From NCBI GenBank assembly GCA_046964515.1, contig JBKUYM010000001.1:124001-188000 (forward strand): DNA of 64,000 nt, in the 5' to 3' direction. Within the stretch, counting starts at the first letter, position 1, and each line of letters opens with the position of its first letter. The translations under genes were made by a program, and so were the position numbers. This stretch comes from UMGS1663 sp046964515. Its GTDB lineage: Bacteria; Bacillota; Clostridia; TANB77; CAG-508. Under the pieces are notes generated by a model. That model was not told the origin of the DNA and did no database searches. It worked only from the letters and a program-made list of their open reading frames with translations. Below, piece by piece: positions 26,494 through 36,700 of this stretch.

Positions 26494-27117
26494 CAAAATC
26501 AATTAAATAGTTTAAACTCCTTATTATCACAAACCAATGCCACAGCTGATAAAATATTAGCAGGATACAAAGCCTATAGTGGAGGAAAATTACTAACAGG
26601 AACCATGGCTAATCAAGGAGCTGTTAATAGTAGTTTGAATTGCGGACAAAGTTACACAATTCCAGCAGGGTATCATAATGGTTCTGGAAAAGTAACTGCC
26701 AATAGTCTAGCTAGTCAAACTTCAGCAACAGCGACAAGTGCAGATATTCTAACAGGAAAAACAGCCTGGGTAAATGGACAAAAGCTTACAGGAACAAATG
26801 GTGGTGTAGAAAATTTGCAATGGAACTATAAAACCTTTACAAGTACGCCAAGTGCTAATTCTAGTACTATGACATGGGATTTAACAAGTATTTCTAATTA
26901 TCAAAAGCTAGAATTATATAAAACCTTAAATCCTGTTATGGTTTCTAGTTTTGATATGAGTAACTGGAATACTAGTCAAAGTAGAGCATGGAAAGTAACC
27001 TGGATTTACAATAATACAAATGGGAAATTAAGCATCGTTACAGAAGGAGGACCTATCGTACAATATGGTACAGGCCTTTCACAAAGAACGGTAGGCATAT
27101 ATTACTTACAGTTTTAA
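26023..27117 (+). CDS. Pilin-like coiled-coil surface protein, paralogue 3 (N-terminal half in gap)
   Basis: Visible from 26494. Bases 26494-26603 are identical to 25192-25301 of paralogue 2, then the two diverge. Placing the start at the position equivalent to 24721 gives 26023, which is in frame with the visible part, for a 364-residue protein. Visible modules: TNATADKILAGYKAYSGGK, LLTGTM, SLNCGQSYTIPAGYHNGSG, GKTAWVNGQKLTGT, then a C-terminal domain rich in Trp, Ser and Asn (NLQWNYKTFTSTPSANSS, SFDMSNWNTSQSRAWKVTW) unlike those of paralogues 1 and 2. Start and N-terminal half are inferred, not seen. Confidence 0.6.
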   Translation, partial: XXXXXXXXXXXXXXXXXXXXXXXXXXXXXXXXXXXXXXXXXXXXXXXXXXXXXXXXXXXXXXXXXXXXXXXXXXXXXXXXXXXXXXXXXXXXXXXXXXXXXXXXXXXXXXXXXXXXXXXXXXXXXXXXXXXXXXXXXXXXXXXXXXXXXXXXXXXXXQNQLNSLNSLLSQTNATADKILAGYKAYSGGKLLTGTMANQGAVNSSLNCGQSYTIPAGYHNGSGKVTANSLASQTSATATSADILTGKTAWVNGQKLTGTNGGVENLQWNYKTFTSTPSANSSTMTWDLTSISNYQKLELYKTLNPVMVSSFDMSNWNTSQSRAWKVTWIYNNTNGKLSIVTEGGPIVQYGTGLSQRTVGIYYLQF

Positions 27118-27145
27118 CATTAAACATTGTATTTTATACTTTACT

Positions 27146-27186
27146 AAAAAATAAGTCATTAGAAATTATCTAATGACTTATTTTTT
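27146..27186. terminator. Bidirectional terminator between paralogue 3 and ferredoxin
   Basis: 17-base arms 27146-27162 and 27170-27186 (A6TAAGTCATTAG and complement) between convergent genes. Confidence 0.85.
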
Positions 27187-27188
27187 AT

Positions 27189-27359
27189 TTATTCTTCCTC
27201 AGGAGCTTCTACAGGACAAACGCCTTTACAAGTTCCACATCCAATACATTCTTCTTGGTTAATTACGTATTTGTCTTCTCCTTGTGAAATACATCCCACT
27301 GGGCATTCTGCTGCACAAGCACCACAAGAAATACATTTATCTGTTATTTTATATGCCAT
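27189..27359 (-). CDS. 2x[4Fe-4S] ferredoxin
   Basis: A 56-residue clostridial-type ferredoxin with CISCGACAAECP and CIGCGTCKGVCP. The ATG at 27359 (MAYKITDKC) follows AAAGGTGG; the frame extends four codons upstream without a better site. Low-potential one-electron carrier, a likely partner of the 2-oxoacid oxidoreductase. Confidence 0.95.
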   Translation of the reverse strand: MAYKITDKCISCGACAAECPVGCISQGEDKYVINQEECIGCGTCKGVCPVEAPEEE

Positions 27360-27409
27360 ATTTTTCACCACCTTTCATTACTATTTCTAAATTGCATTTT
27401 CTTCTTCCA

Positions 27410-28333
27410 TTATATTTCATCATCTACTACATTATTCTTATCTAATTTTTCTAACTTTTCTAGTTCTTGTAATTCTTTTAAATGTTCTTTTTCTTCTGGG
27501 TCTAAAATATCTTCTTCTATATTTTTTATGATATGGACATCCTTTGCATCATATTTTTTATAAAAATAATCTCCATTATCATCTTTTAATTTAACACGTA
27601 TTCTTTCTTTTAAGGTTTCTACCCCTTCTACGCTTCCCTCTCCATCTTGTGTTTTTACAATAGCACCTATTTTAGGTAATCGTTTTATTTTTTCTTCATA
27701 AGCTTCTTGTTCATATTTCAAACAACACATTAATCTTCCACAATTTCCTGATATCTTAGAAGGATTTAAGGACATATTTTGTTCTTTTGCCATTTTAATA
27801 GAAACTGTTTCAAAATTTCCTAAGAAAGAACAACAACAAAGTTCTCTTCCACAAACACCATTTCCACCAATTCTTTTTACTTCATCTCTTACCCCGATTT
27901 GTCTTAGTTCAATCCTTGTCCTAAATATAGATGCTAAGTCTTTTACAAGTTCTCTAAAATCAATTCTTCCATCTGCAGTAAAGTAGAATAATACTTTACT
28001 ATTATCAAATTTGAATTCTACATCGGTTAAAGTCATTTCTAATTTATGTTCTTTTATCTTTTTTTGGCAGATTTCAAATGCTTCTTTTTCTTTTTTCTTA
28101 TTTTCTTCATAATGTTTTTTGTCTTTATAATTCGCTATTCTTATTACTTTTTTTAATGGTTTTACAATTTTATCATCTGGCATTTGTCTATTGGCTATAA
28201 CCACTTCTCCATATTCTTCTCCTTGTGTTGTTTCTACAATCACAAATTCTTGATGGTTTACTTTTAAATTCCCTGGATCAAAAAAGTATATTTTTCCAGG
28301 TTTTTTAAATCTAACCCCTACTATATTTTTCAT
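27410..28333 (-). CDS. ricT: PSP1-domain protein RicT (YaaT)
   Basis: A 307-residue cytoplasmic protein with the PSP1 domain: VGVRFKKPGKIYFFDPG at the start, then GVCGRELCCCSFLGNF and CGRLMCCLKYEQEAYEE, the Cys-rich segments that bind Fe-S in the RicAFT complex. RicT takes part in RNase Y-dependent mRNA processing and sporulation control in Bacillus. Its start overlaps the holB stop region by 23 bases, reproducing the holB-yaaT order of other Firmicutes. The acidic C-terminal 40 residues are lineage-specific. Confidence 0.93.
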   Translation of the reverse strand: MKNIVGVRFKKPGKIYFFDPGNLKVNHQEFVIVETTQGEEYGEVVIANRQMPDDKIVKPLKKVIRIANYKDKKHYEENKKKEKEAFEICQKKIKEHKLEMTLTDVEFKFDNSKVLFYFTADGRIDFRELVKDLASIFRTRIELRQIGVRDEVKRIGGNGVCGRELCCCSFLGNFETVSIKMAKEQNMSLNPSKISGNCGRLMCCLKYEQEAYEEKIKRLPKIGAIVKTQDGEGSVEGVETLKERIRVKLKDDNGDYFYKKYDAKDVHIIKNIEEDILDPEEKEHLKELQELEKLEKLDKNNVVDDEI

Positions 28334-29216
28334 TTATTTCCTCCCACATTTTCATTAATAGGTTATCTAAGCACATATCATAATTACTATTCGCTAATAA
28401 TCTTTTTTTAGTGTCTTCTACATACGCAATACAATTTAGTTTTCTGATTTCTTTACTGTGGTATAAAATACTAATCATATACTCCAAAACCGTAAAAATC
28501 TCTTCTTTGGATTTATATAAGAATTCTGTTTTTTGCCATAAATCAATTAGGTCCATCTTATCTATTGTCTGTACAAAATTTTGTACTTTCGTATACAATT
28601 CTTTTTTTTCTTCCCACCCTATTGCTTTTGCGATACTCCCTTCGCATAAAGAAACTTCCTCTAATGTTAAATCTTTATTTTGTCTTTCTTTCATGTATTT
28701 TAGAATATCTTCATCTTCTATTTTTTGAAAAGGTATTTTTATACAACGCGATTTAATTGTGTTTAATAATTTACTCTCATTAGTAGCAATTAAAATGATA
28801 ATCGCATATTTAGGTGGTTCTTCTAATGTTTTTAATAAACAATTTTGTGCTTCTTTTGTCATTGTATCACTATCTTCTATTATATATACTTTTTTAGAAG
28901 ATACAATCGGCTTTTCCGCTATTTTCTCTTGCATATAACGAATTTGCTCAATTTTAATGGTTCTATCTTCAGCTTCGATTTGCATAAAATCTGGATGATT
29001 TCCGTTTTCAAATTCTAAGCAAGGTTTACAAATTTGACAAGGTTTTATTTTTTCATTTTCACATAAAATCATTTGGGCAAAAGCTCTTGCCATCATCTTT
29101 TTTCCAATGCCCTCTATCCCTGTAAATAAATAACTGTGTAAAACGGTATTAGACATGACTGCTTTGTATAGTGTTTCCTTTATTTTCTCATTACCCACTA
29201 TTTCATTTATGTTCAA
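28311..29216 (-). CDS. holB: DNA polymerase III delta' subunit
   Basis: A 301-residue clamp-loader subunit. P-loop-like GIEGIGKK (33-40), a zinc module with Cys52, Cys60, Cys63 and Cys66, then QNCLLKTLEEPP and the SRC motif region KSRCIKIPFQKI. Delta' subunits hydrolyse little or no ATP, and the P-loop here (KK in place of KT) agrees. Followed by ricT with overlap and preceded by the signal peptidase gene 22 bases upstream. Confidence 0.93.
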   Translation of the reverse strand: MNINEIVGNEKIKETLYKAVMSNTVLHSYLFTGIEGIGKKMMARAFAQMILCENEKIKPCQICKPCLEFENGNHPDFMQIEAEDRTIKIEQIRYMQEKIAEKPIVSSKKVYIIEDSDTMTKEAQNCLLKTLEEPPKYAIIILIATNESKLLNTIKSRCIKIPFQKIEDEDILKYMKERQNKDLTLEEVSLCEGSIAKAIGWEEKKELYTKVQNFVQTIDKMDLIDLWQKTEFLYKSKEEIFTVLEYMISILYHSKEIRKLNCIAYVEDTKKRLLANSNYDMCLDNLLMKMWEEINEKYSRG

Positions 29217-29238
29217 ACCTTATCTCCCCTCCTATCGT

Positions 29239-29865
29239 CTATTTTACTTCTCCAAATAAGTCAAATGGCCAAAAACGAATCCATACCTTACTTTCTACTT
29301 TATCTAGAGGTATACAACCAAATACACGGCAATCTGCACTTTGTGTTCGATTATCTCCCATAGCAAAAATACAATTATCAGGAACAACAAAGTCAATTAA
29401 TAATGGATTTTTAGCTTCTGTTACTACATTTGGTTGTAAGTAATCTTCTTCTAGTTCTTCATTATTAATATATACTTTTCCATCTTCTATGGTAACATGT
29501 TCTCCTGGTAATCCAATGACTCTCTTGATATAACTCATTTTATTAATTTCTAACACATGATACATAAATTGTGAAAAAATATTGGTTGGCTCATTTTCAT
29601 AATTCGCTGTTAACTGTGTTGCATAGGAATTACTAGGTGCTTCAAAAGTAATAATATCACCTCTTTGAGGCATTTGATTTAAGGTTCTGGACAGACGATT
29701 TAAAATTAGCCTTTGATTCTCTTGTAATGTTGGAAACATAGATGGTTGTTGTACAACCGTAGGTGTTCCTATAAAATAACGAATGAATATGGCAATGACA
29801 ATAGCAATCACTACACAAGCAATCCATTCTAATATATTCTTAGTTTTATCACTTATTTTTATCAT
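29239..29865 (-). CDS. lepB: Type I signal peptidase
   Basis: A 208-residue membrane protease with one N-terminal anchor (about 13-32). Catalytic Ser42 lies in PSMFPTL, catalytic Lys114 in YIKRVIGLPGE, and box E is GDNRTQSADCR (170-180), where the usual DSR is DCR. It removes signal peptides from exported proteins, of which the window encodes several (dacF, the 1457-residue adhesin). First gene of a lepB-holB-ricT unit. Confidence 0.93.
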   Translation of the reverse strand: MIKISDKTKNILEWIACVVIAIVIAIFIRYFIGTPTVVQQPSMFPTLQENQRLILNRLSRTLNQMPQRGDIITFEAPSNSYATQLTANYENEPTNIFSQFMYHVLEINKMSYIKRVIGLPGEHVTIEDGKVYINNEELEEDYLQPNVVTEAKNPLLIDFVVPDNCIFAMGDNRTQSADCRVFGCIPLDKVESKVWIRFWPFDLFGEVK

Positions 29866-29969
29866 GTATTAGTCTTCCTCTCTTTTCTTAAATCTTATTT
29901 ATTATACATGTTTTTTATGTATTTATCAATAAATTCCTGTAAATTTTTCGAATACTTATGATTTCTTAA

Positions 29970-30011
29970 AAAATAGAAATCTTATTTTACGCAAAACAAG
30001 ATTTCTATTTT
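29970..30011 (-). terminator. Terminator after walK
   Basis: AAAATAGAAATCTT / AAGATTTCTATTTT with a 14-base loop and a T tract on the minus strand. Confidence 0.8.
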
Positions 30012-30090
30012 AATTTTATATTTTTTTCTATTTATACTTTCCATGCTATCGTATTTACATTAACCGTTTTATTCTTTTTTTACATAATCG

Positions 30091-31542
30091 TTATTTTGTA
30101 GGAATTCTGATAACCACTTCTGTACCCTTTCCTTTTTGGCTTTTAATATCAATACTACCATGATTTTGATCTAATATTTCTTTTGCTATGGAAAGTCCTA
30201 AACCAGTTCCTCCCATTTCTCTGGTACGCGCCTTGTCTACTCTATAAAATCTTTCAAAAATTCGATTTAAGTCTTCCATTGGAATTCCAATACCATTGTC
30301 AATTACTTTAATATAGGCATCATTATATACAAATCCTACATAAATTTTTATGATACCACCTTCTGGTGTATATTTAATGCTATTTGTTAGAATATTTAAT
30401 ACTACTCTCTCTATTCCATCTTTGTTAGCATGTACAGGTGGGACATTTGCTGTTACAAAACATTCTACATTATGTGCTTTCTTATTAATTTCCAATTGTA
30501 ATTTTTCTTGGCATTTTTTTACTAACTCTCCTAAATCAAATTCTGCAATTTCATTTTTTACCTTATTATTATCATATCGTGATAAGGTTAATAAATCTGA
30601 TACTAGTTTAGCCATTCGCCTTGCCTCTGAAGCAATGACATTTAAAAACTTTTCTTGTGTCTCTTTTTCGTATTCACCTTCTAATAAGGTATCTGCATAC
30701 CCCATAATAGAAGTAATTGGCGTTTTTAATTCATGAGAGACATCTGCCACAAATTCTTTTCGCATATTATCTAATTTTACATGCTCTGTAATATCTTGTA
30801 TAACGGCCATAACACCAGAAGGTCTATCATTTTCATCTTTAAAAGAAGCAAATAAAATATTTAAGTATTTGTCTGCCACACTAATTCTTTGCTCTGAAGA
30901 AGTCCAATCTTCTAAATATACAGTTTTTTCTAAGTTAATATCTATATTCAATTTTCCAAATATTTTTTCAAAAGTATTATCTTTTTGTGTTAATTTTAAA
31001 AATTCTGTAGCTGCAGGGTTAATATGTGTGATGTTGCCTTCCATATTAAAGGCGATAATACCATCTGTCATGTGTAGCAAAATTGTTTCTATTTGCTTCT
31101 TTTGTCTATTTACTTCATTTAAATTTGCCTTTAGCTCACTTGTCATCCTATCTAAGGCATCTGTTATCTCATCTACCCCATTTGCATTTTTCTTTTTAAT
31201 TTCCTTGCTCACTAATTCTGCTTCTTCCTGATTGCTAATATTGGGCGCTGCCTTTAACAATCTGGCGATAGGATTTAAGATGACTTTAGAGATAAATACC
31301 GCTGTGAAAATACTAATTAACCCATATACACCTAATGTAATAAAACTAATGGTCTGCATATTCTGAATTTGCGTTATTGTATTTAAATCATTTTGTAATA
31401 GTTCTAAAGAAGTATGGTTATTCAGTTCTGGTAATAAAGATTGCTTTAGATTTGTAATGCTAATTAAGCTTACCGTTGTTATCGCTAAAACTCCTAAAAT
31501 CGCAAAAATTAATATAGTTTTTAATTGTACATCTTTTAACAT
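30091..31542 (-). CDS. walK: Sensor histidine kinase WalK
   Basis: A 483-residue kinase; the ATG at 31542 (MLKDVQLKTIL) follows TGGAGG. Two membrane helices with only a short outside loop of about 45 residues, then HAMP, a PAS domain (IIAFNMEGNITHINPAA), HisKA with the phospho-acceptor in DVSHELKTPITSIMGYA (His near 267) and HATPase with NILTNSIKYTPEGG, DNGIGIP and GTGLGLSI. This is the intermediate architecture of Firmicutes WalK/VicK, which controls cell-wall turnover. The outside loop is much shorter than the extracellular PAS of Bacillus WalK, as in streptococcal VicK. It lies downstream of walR with a hairpin between. Confidence 0.9.
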   Translation of the reverse strand: MLKDVQLKTILIFAILGVLAITTVSLISITNLKQSLLPELNNHTSLELLQNDLNTITQIQNMQTISFITLGVYGLISIFTAVFISKVILNPIARLLKAAPNISNQEEAELVSKEIKKKNANGVDEITDALDRMTSELKANLNEVNRQKKQIETILLHMTDGIIAFNMEGNITHINPAATEFLKLTQKDNTFEKIFGKLNIDINLEKTVYLEDWTSSEQRISVADKYLNILFASFKDENDRPSGVMAVIQDITEHVKLDNMRKEFVADVSHELKTPITSIMGYADTLLEGEYEKETQEKFLNVIASEARRMAKLVSDLLTLSRYDNNKVKNEIAEFDLGELVKKCQEKLQLEINKKAHNVECFVTANVPPVHANKDGIERVVLNILTNSIKYTPEGGIIKIYVGFVYNDAYIKVIDNGIGIPMEDLNRIFERFYRVDKARTREMGGTGLGLSIAKEILDQNHGSIDIKSQKGKGTEVVIRIPTK

Positions 31543-31570
31543 CGTTTGTTTCCTCCATGTAAAAAACGAA

Positions 31571-31609
31571 AAGAAGTATGTCATTTTTTAGATCCTGACA
31601 TACTTTCTT
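31571..31609 (-). terminator. Hairpin between walR and walK
   Basis: AAGTATGTCA (31574-31583) pairs with TGACATACTT (31596-31605). On the minus strand it is followed by a T-rich tail just before the walK ribosome site. It may act as a partial terminator that lowers kinase relative to regulator. Confidence 0.5.
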
Positions 31610-31621
31610 ACATTTATGGTT

Positions 31622-32359
31622 TTATTTTGAGGCTATATAATAACCTACCCCTCTTTTGGTAATTAGTATTTTTGGATTTGAAGTATCTTTTTCTATTTTC
31701 TCTCTAATTCTTCTTACCGTTACATCCACGGTTCGAATATCTCCATAATATTCGTATCCCCATACTTTTTCTAATAGCACTTCTCTGGTAACTACTTGAC
31801 CTGGTTGATTTGCTAAATATTTAAGAACTTCGAATTCCCTTAATGTTAAATCGATAATTTCATTTCTTACTTTTACTTCAAATTTATTTAAATCAAGACT
31901 TAAATCCCCTACGGTTATTATATTAGATTCTTCTTCTGTTTCTTTTTGTGTATCATTTACTTGTGCAGTTTTAGCTGTTAATTCTGCTTTTCTTAAATTT
32001 GCTTTTACTCTTGCCATTAATTCTCTTACACTAAATGGCTTGGTTATATAATCATCTGCTCCTAATTCTAATCCTAAAATTTTATCAATTTCCTCATCCT
32101 TTGCAGATATCATTAAGATGGGTATATTCATTGTCTGTCTAATTCTTTTGCAAACAGCTAACCCATCCATTTTAGGTAGCATAATGTCTAATAGTACTAA
32201 GTCTGGTTTTTGTTCTAAGGCAATTTTGACAGCTTCTTCTCCATCATTAGCTTCTAAAGTATGATAACCTTCCTTTTCTAAATTATATTGTAACATATCT
32301 ACGATGGTTTTCTCATCATCTACGATTAAGACTGTTTTCTTTTCTGAATTTTCTTCCAT
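31622..32359 (-). CDS. walR: Response regulator WalR (OmpR family)
   Basis: A 245-residue regulator. Receiver domain with DDE at 14-16, phospho-acceptor Asp58 in LVLLDIMLPKMDG, and K at SAKDE; C-terminal winged helix with LTLREFEVLKYLANQPGQVVTRE, VWGYEYYGDIRTVDVTVRRIREK and TKRGVGYYI, a very close match to WalR/YycF. The linker between the domains is longer than usual and acidic (about 20 residues, QVNDTQKETEEES). With WalK it forms the essential wall-homeostasis two-component system. The yycH/yycI genes normally downstream are absent. Confidence 0.94.
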   Translation of the reverse strand: MEENSEKKTVLIVDDEKTIVDMLQYNLEKEGYHTLEANDGEEAVKIALEQKPDLVLLDIMLPKMDGLAVCKRIRQTMNIPILMISAKDEEIDKILGLELGADDYITKPFSVRELMARVKANLRKAELTAKTAQVNDTQKETEEESNIITVGDLSLDLNKFEVKVRNEIIDLTLREFEVLKYLANQPGQVVTREVLLEKVWGYEYYGDIRTVDVTVRRIREKIEKDTSNPKILITKRGVGYYIASK

Positions 32360-32451
32360 AGAAAGTCCACCTTTCTCTTATCTATCCATTTTTCTTATTT
32401 TATTTATATCACATTCCTTTATTTTGTACAAGTGGTTTTTGAGGAATTCCT

Positions 32452-32487
32452 AAGAATAAAGGAGCAGATTTCTGCTCCTTTATTCTT
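32452..32487 (-). terminator. Terminator of the 335-residue membrane protein gene
   Basis: 17-base arms, 32452-32468 and 32471-32487, with a 2-base loop. The right arm overlaps the stop codon. Confidence 0.85.
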
Positions 32488-33493
32488 ATTCTCTACTATT
32501 TGCTAATTGTTCTTGTTCTTCTTTTCCTATTTCCATTCCCATTACTCTTTCTATAGCAGCAGCGTATTTTTCTTCTTTCTCTTTTACAAATCTTTCACTT
32601 TCCCCTACTCCTCTATATCTTGAAATATAAGCATCTTGTAAGGACTTTGTTCTACTTATTAATTCTGACGCATTTTCAAAGGAAAGATAAATATCTCCAT
32701 AAATTCTTTCTCCTTGCTTTGTACAAGCAGCAACCTCTCTTCCATTTACAGAAAAAACATAATAGGTCATTTGCTCTTCTTTTTGTCTATCTTCATCTAT
32801 TGGTACTTTTTCATTCTTTAACTGATAATTCACCACTTGTTTCATGGCATCTAAATTTTTTATAATCGTTCCTGTTTCTTCTGTATAAGTGATTTTTCCG
32901 GCTTCATCCTCCATACATTTTTGGTTATAAATTAGTGAAAGGACTTCTTCTGTCTTATGTCTAATTTCATTGTTTCTTTGTTCCTTATTATTTTCCCAAT
33001 TCAACCCCTCAAAGAACTCTGGCAATCCTTCCATACAAGCTTCTCTTTCTTCTTTTTCTGCTATAAGTGTTTCCTGATTTTTTCTATTTTCCACAATTAA
33101 GTCTGATGCCATTTCTTCTTGCTTGTTTGTCTCTATGGTTTGTGTATTAGGCGCTAATTTCCAAGCTCCTGCAATTAAGGTACCTACCGCTAATACCCCT
33201 CCTGTACATATAGCAATTCTTTTTCCAACTGCCTCCATATACTTTGCTTTGAGTTTTTTATTTTTTCTTAAAAAGTTTTTTCTTTTGTTTCTTTTTTCTT
33301 TTTCACTTTGTCCATTATAGTATTGGTTAAACTCTTCTTTACGTGCTTCTATTTCTTTTTCTGATAAATCTCTCACTTTTTTATTTCTTAAAGAAGCCGC
33401 TTCTTTTATATAACTTTTAAGCATCTGTTTTTCTATTTGATCCTTTAATGTATATTTTTCTAGTACGCTTTTCTTTTTCATTCTCATTCTCAT
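32486..33493 (-). CDS. Single-span membrane protein, unknown
   Basis: A 335-residue protein. The first 90 residues are very basic and cytoplasmic, then one membrane helix (about 93-112, IAICTGGVLAVGTLIAGAW), then a Glu/Lys-rich outside domain of about 220 residues. Three in-frame ATGs lie within six codons; the second or third is best placed after AGGGGGA. The promoter upstream is near perfect. No family is recognised. It stands upstream of walR but has its own terminator, so it is not in that operon. Confidence 0.5.
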   Translation of the reverse strand: MRMRMKKKSVLEKYTLKDQIEKQMLKSYIKEAASLRNKKVRDLSEKEIEARKEEFNQYYNGQSEKEKRNKRKNFLRKNKKLKAKYMEAVGKRIAICTGGVLAVGTLIAGAWKLAPNTQTIETNKQEEMASDLIVENRKNQETLIAEKEEREACMEGLPEFFEGLNWENNKEQRNNEIRHKTEEVLSLIYNQKCMEDEAGKITYTEETGTIIKNLDAMKQVVNYQLKNEKVPIDEDRQKEEQMTYYVFSVNGREVAACTKQGERIYGDIYLSFENASELISRTKSLQDAYISRYRGVGESERFVKEKEEKYAAAIERVMGMEIGKEEQEQLANSRE

Positions 33494-33520
33494 TCCCCCT
33501 ACGTGAAACTATCTTCCTTT

Positions 33521-33549
33521 ATTATAGTATAATAATTGGTGTTTGTCAA
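33521..33549 (-). promoter_or_regulatory. Consensus promoter of the 335-residue protein gene
   Basis: On the minus strand: TTGACA, exactly 17 bases, TATAAT. Confidence 0.7.
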
Positions 33550-33655
33550 AAAATGTCGAACACTTTTCTTTACAAAAGTTTATTTTATATGTTCATTTTA
33601 ACATATTTTTTGATAAATTATCTACTTTTTACTTATTTTTTTATTGTAAAGAAAA

Positions 33656-33679
33656 AGAATAAGATATTTATCTTATTCT
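33656..33679 (-). terminator. Terminator after the glucan synthase gene
   Basis: AGAATAAGATA / TATCTTATTCT followed by TTTTTC on the minus strand. A second small hairpin GGACA/TGTCC is at about 33694-33708. Confidence 0.7.
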
Positions 33680-33723
33680 CATGTGTGTCCCCTAAGGACA
33701 TTTTTGTCCATTAAACAACGTCC

Positions 33724-36700
33724 CTACATGGACACTTCTATTTCATAAACTTTTCCATCGTTTTGAAGGCGGATTTGTTTTTCTTCTATTTCTTGTCCAT
33801 TTACTTTAAAGCTATGAATGCCTGTTGTTTTTTCATTTGGATTTTCTACTTTTATATGGTATAGGCTATTGCCATAACGATAGTGTATTTTATAAGCTTT
33901 CCAATCATGGGCAATACATGGTTGTATGCTTAAAATACCTTTATAAATTCTTAATCCTAAGATATATTCTATTCCAGCATCTAACATCCAACTACTAGAA
34001 CCTGTATACCAAGTCCATCCACCTCTTCCTGCTAAATTACCATATCCATAAATATCGGCTGCTATTACATAGGGCTCTACTTTATATTTTTGTGCTGCTT
34101 CCTTCGTTCTAGCATGTTCTATGGGATTAATCATTCTATAGAGTTCTACTACTTTATCTCCAAATCCTAATTCTGCCATGGCAATAATTGCCCAAATAGC
34201 GCTATGCGTATATTGTCCCCCATTTTCTCTCGTCCCTGGTAAATAAGCTTTAATATAGCCTGGCTCTAATTTACTTTTTTCAAATGGTGGATCCAACAAT
34301 TTGATGATACCATTTTCTCTATCTACTAGGTGATTTTCTAAGCTCTCCATACAAATAAATTTTTTATCATTATCTCCTGCCCCTGATATAACAGACCAGC
34401 TTTGTGAAATACTATCGATTTTACATTCTTCATTTTGAATGGTTCCTAATATATCACCATTATCTGCAAAAGCTCTTTTATACCATCTACCATCCCATGC
34501 ATTTGTATTTAAAGCTTTTTTTAAATTTTCAATAATGGTTTCGTATTTTTGTTTTCTTTGTATTTCTGTTTCCTTTTTCTCTCCTTCTAATTGTTCTATT
34601 TTTCTTTGTTGTATATCTAGCCATCTTTTTAACACTAAATATTGGAAAAATCCAAGCCAAACACTTTCTCCTTTTCCTTCTCTTCCTACATTACTAAATC
34701 CATCATTCCAGTCACCTGTTCCTATCTTAGGTAGTCCATTTTCTCCAAAAGATAAGGATTTTTCTATTGCTCTTATACAATGTTCATATAGGGTTTCTTC
34801 TAGTTCTGTATTTATATAATGATCATATTTTTCATCTTGATTTTCTTCTAATATTTTGCCTTCTAAATAGGGTGTTTTTTCTTCTAAAATTTGCTCATCA
34901 CCAGTAAAAGAAATATATTCTTCTGTTAAATACACTAGCCATAATAAGTCATCTGAGAATTTTGTTCTAATACCCATCTGTATTTCTTCATGCCACCAAT
35001 GTTCTACATCTCCTTCTATAAATTGATGTTTGCTGTGCTTTAAAATTTGTGCTTTCATAAATTCTGGATTTATATATTTAAGTCCAATCGTATCTTGTAG
35101 TTGATCTCTAAATCCATAAGCACCTCCTGATTGATAGAATCCTGATTTTGCCCATAATCTACTAGTAATGGTTTGATAAACTAGCCAACCATTTAATAGT
35201 AAATTAAAGGATTCTAATGGTGTTTCTACTTGTACTTTTTGTGTTAAAGTTTCCCAATATTTTTTGGTACTTTCATACGCTTGCAAACAATTAGAAATAC
35301 TATGAAATTGATAAGCATTATCTTGTGCTGCTAAGATTTCTTCTTCTATGCCCATTATAAAAGATATATTTTTACTTTCAAAAGCTTCTAATTCTACTTC
35401 TATTTGAATAGCCATTATGCTATTATTGCCTAGACTATCTTCATTATTTAATCCTGTTTTTCTTAAGGCTTCTGGGTTTTTTAAATTTCCATTTCCTATA
35501 AAGAAATTTTTATTACCTGTATAAGAATTTATCTTTTCACTACTACTCACATACATGTATTCTTGAAAAGTTTCACCTGCTATATTTTTTACAAGTAACA
35601 TATTCTCATTTTCTTGAAATTGCATAGATAAATAACCGTTACTATTCCTTTGTGTCTCTCCTAGTATTGGTTTACAGTAATATACAAATTTTAATTTTCT
35701 CTTTTTAGGTGCTAAGTTTTTTAGTTCTAACAACTGTATTTTGCAATTTTGGTTTTCTGGTACAAATATGGTTAATTCTTGCTCAATTTGTGAACTTGTA
35801 TGTCGATATTTACTATACCCAAATCCATAAATGGTATCATAATCATTTTCGTCTGGCATAGGATTTAATCCTAAAGAACAAGTATTTCCACTTTCTTCCT
35901 CTTGCATATAGATGATTTCTGAAGGAATATCGGTTACTTGATAATTATTCCATTTTGTGAGCCTATTTAAGTGGCTATTTTTATACCAAGTATAACCACC
36001 CATACTATCTGTGATGATACTTCCAAATTTTTGATTAGTTAATACATGACTCCATACCGTTGGCAATCTATGTTCTTTATTTTGCCTTATCCAATATTCC
36101 TTACCATCTAGTGTAAATCCACCATATTCATTATAATATTTTAAACTTTCTACTGATAATGTATTTCTATTCTTTTCTTGAACAAGTGGTAATATTTCTT
36201 TATGCACTTGGTCTGCAGTTGTTTTAATCTGGTCTATATATTCTTCTTCCGCTTCTTTTAAAATTCTATCTACGGTTCCTTTTTGTGCATCAATCGTTAA
36301 GTTGGCTCTAACTTCTAAAATCGCTTTGTCTATTTCTTCTATATTTTCTAAAATATAAATACCAGCATGTTGATTTAATAGATAATCTAATTTTTCATTT
36401 AAAATCGCATTTTGAATTGCCTCTTTTACATAACTTTCATAGCTATTGGGTTCTTCATTTAGAATAACGACATCTACTTTTATATTTTTCATTTGATAAA
36501 AAACATAGGCTTTTAAAATTTCTTCTAATACTTCTATATCACTTATATCTTGTATTTTCACTAATAGGATTGGAATATCTCCTGAAATACCAAATTTCCA
36601 AAGAGCTTCTTGCGTATAGGAAAGATTCTTGTTTTGTTGCAGAATCTGTTTTACAGTTTCTTTCTTTAGTGGATTAAGATATAATAAATAGCCTAACATT

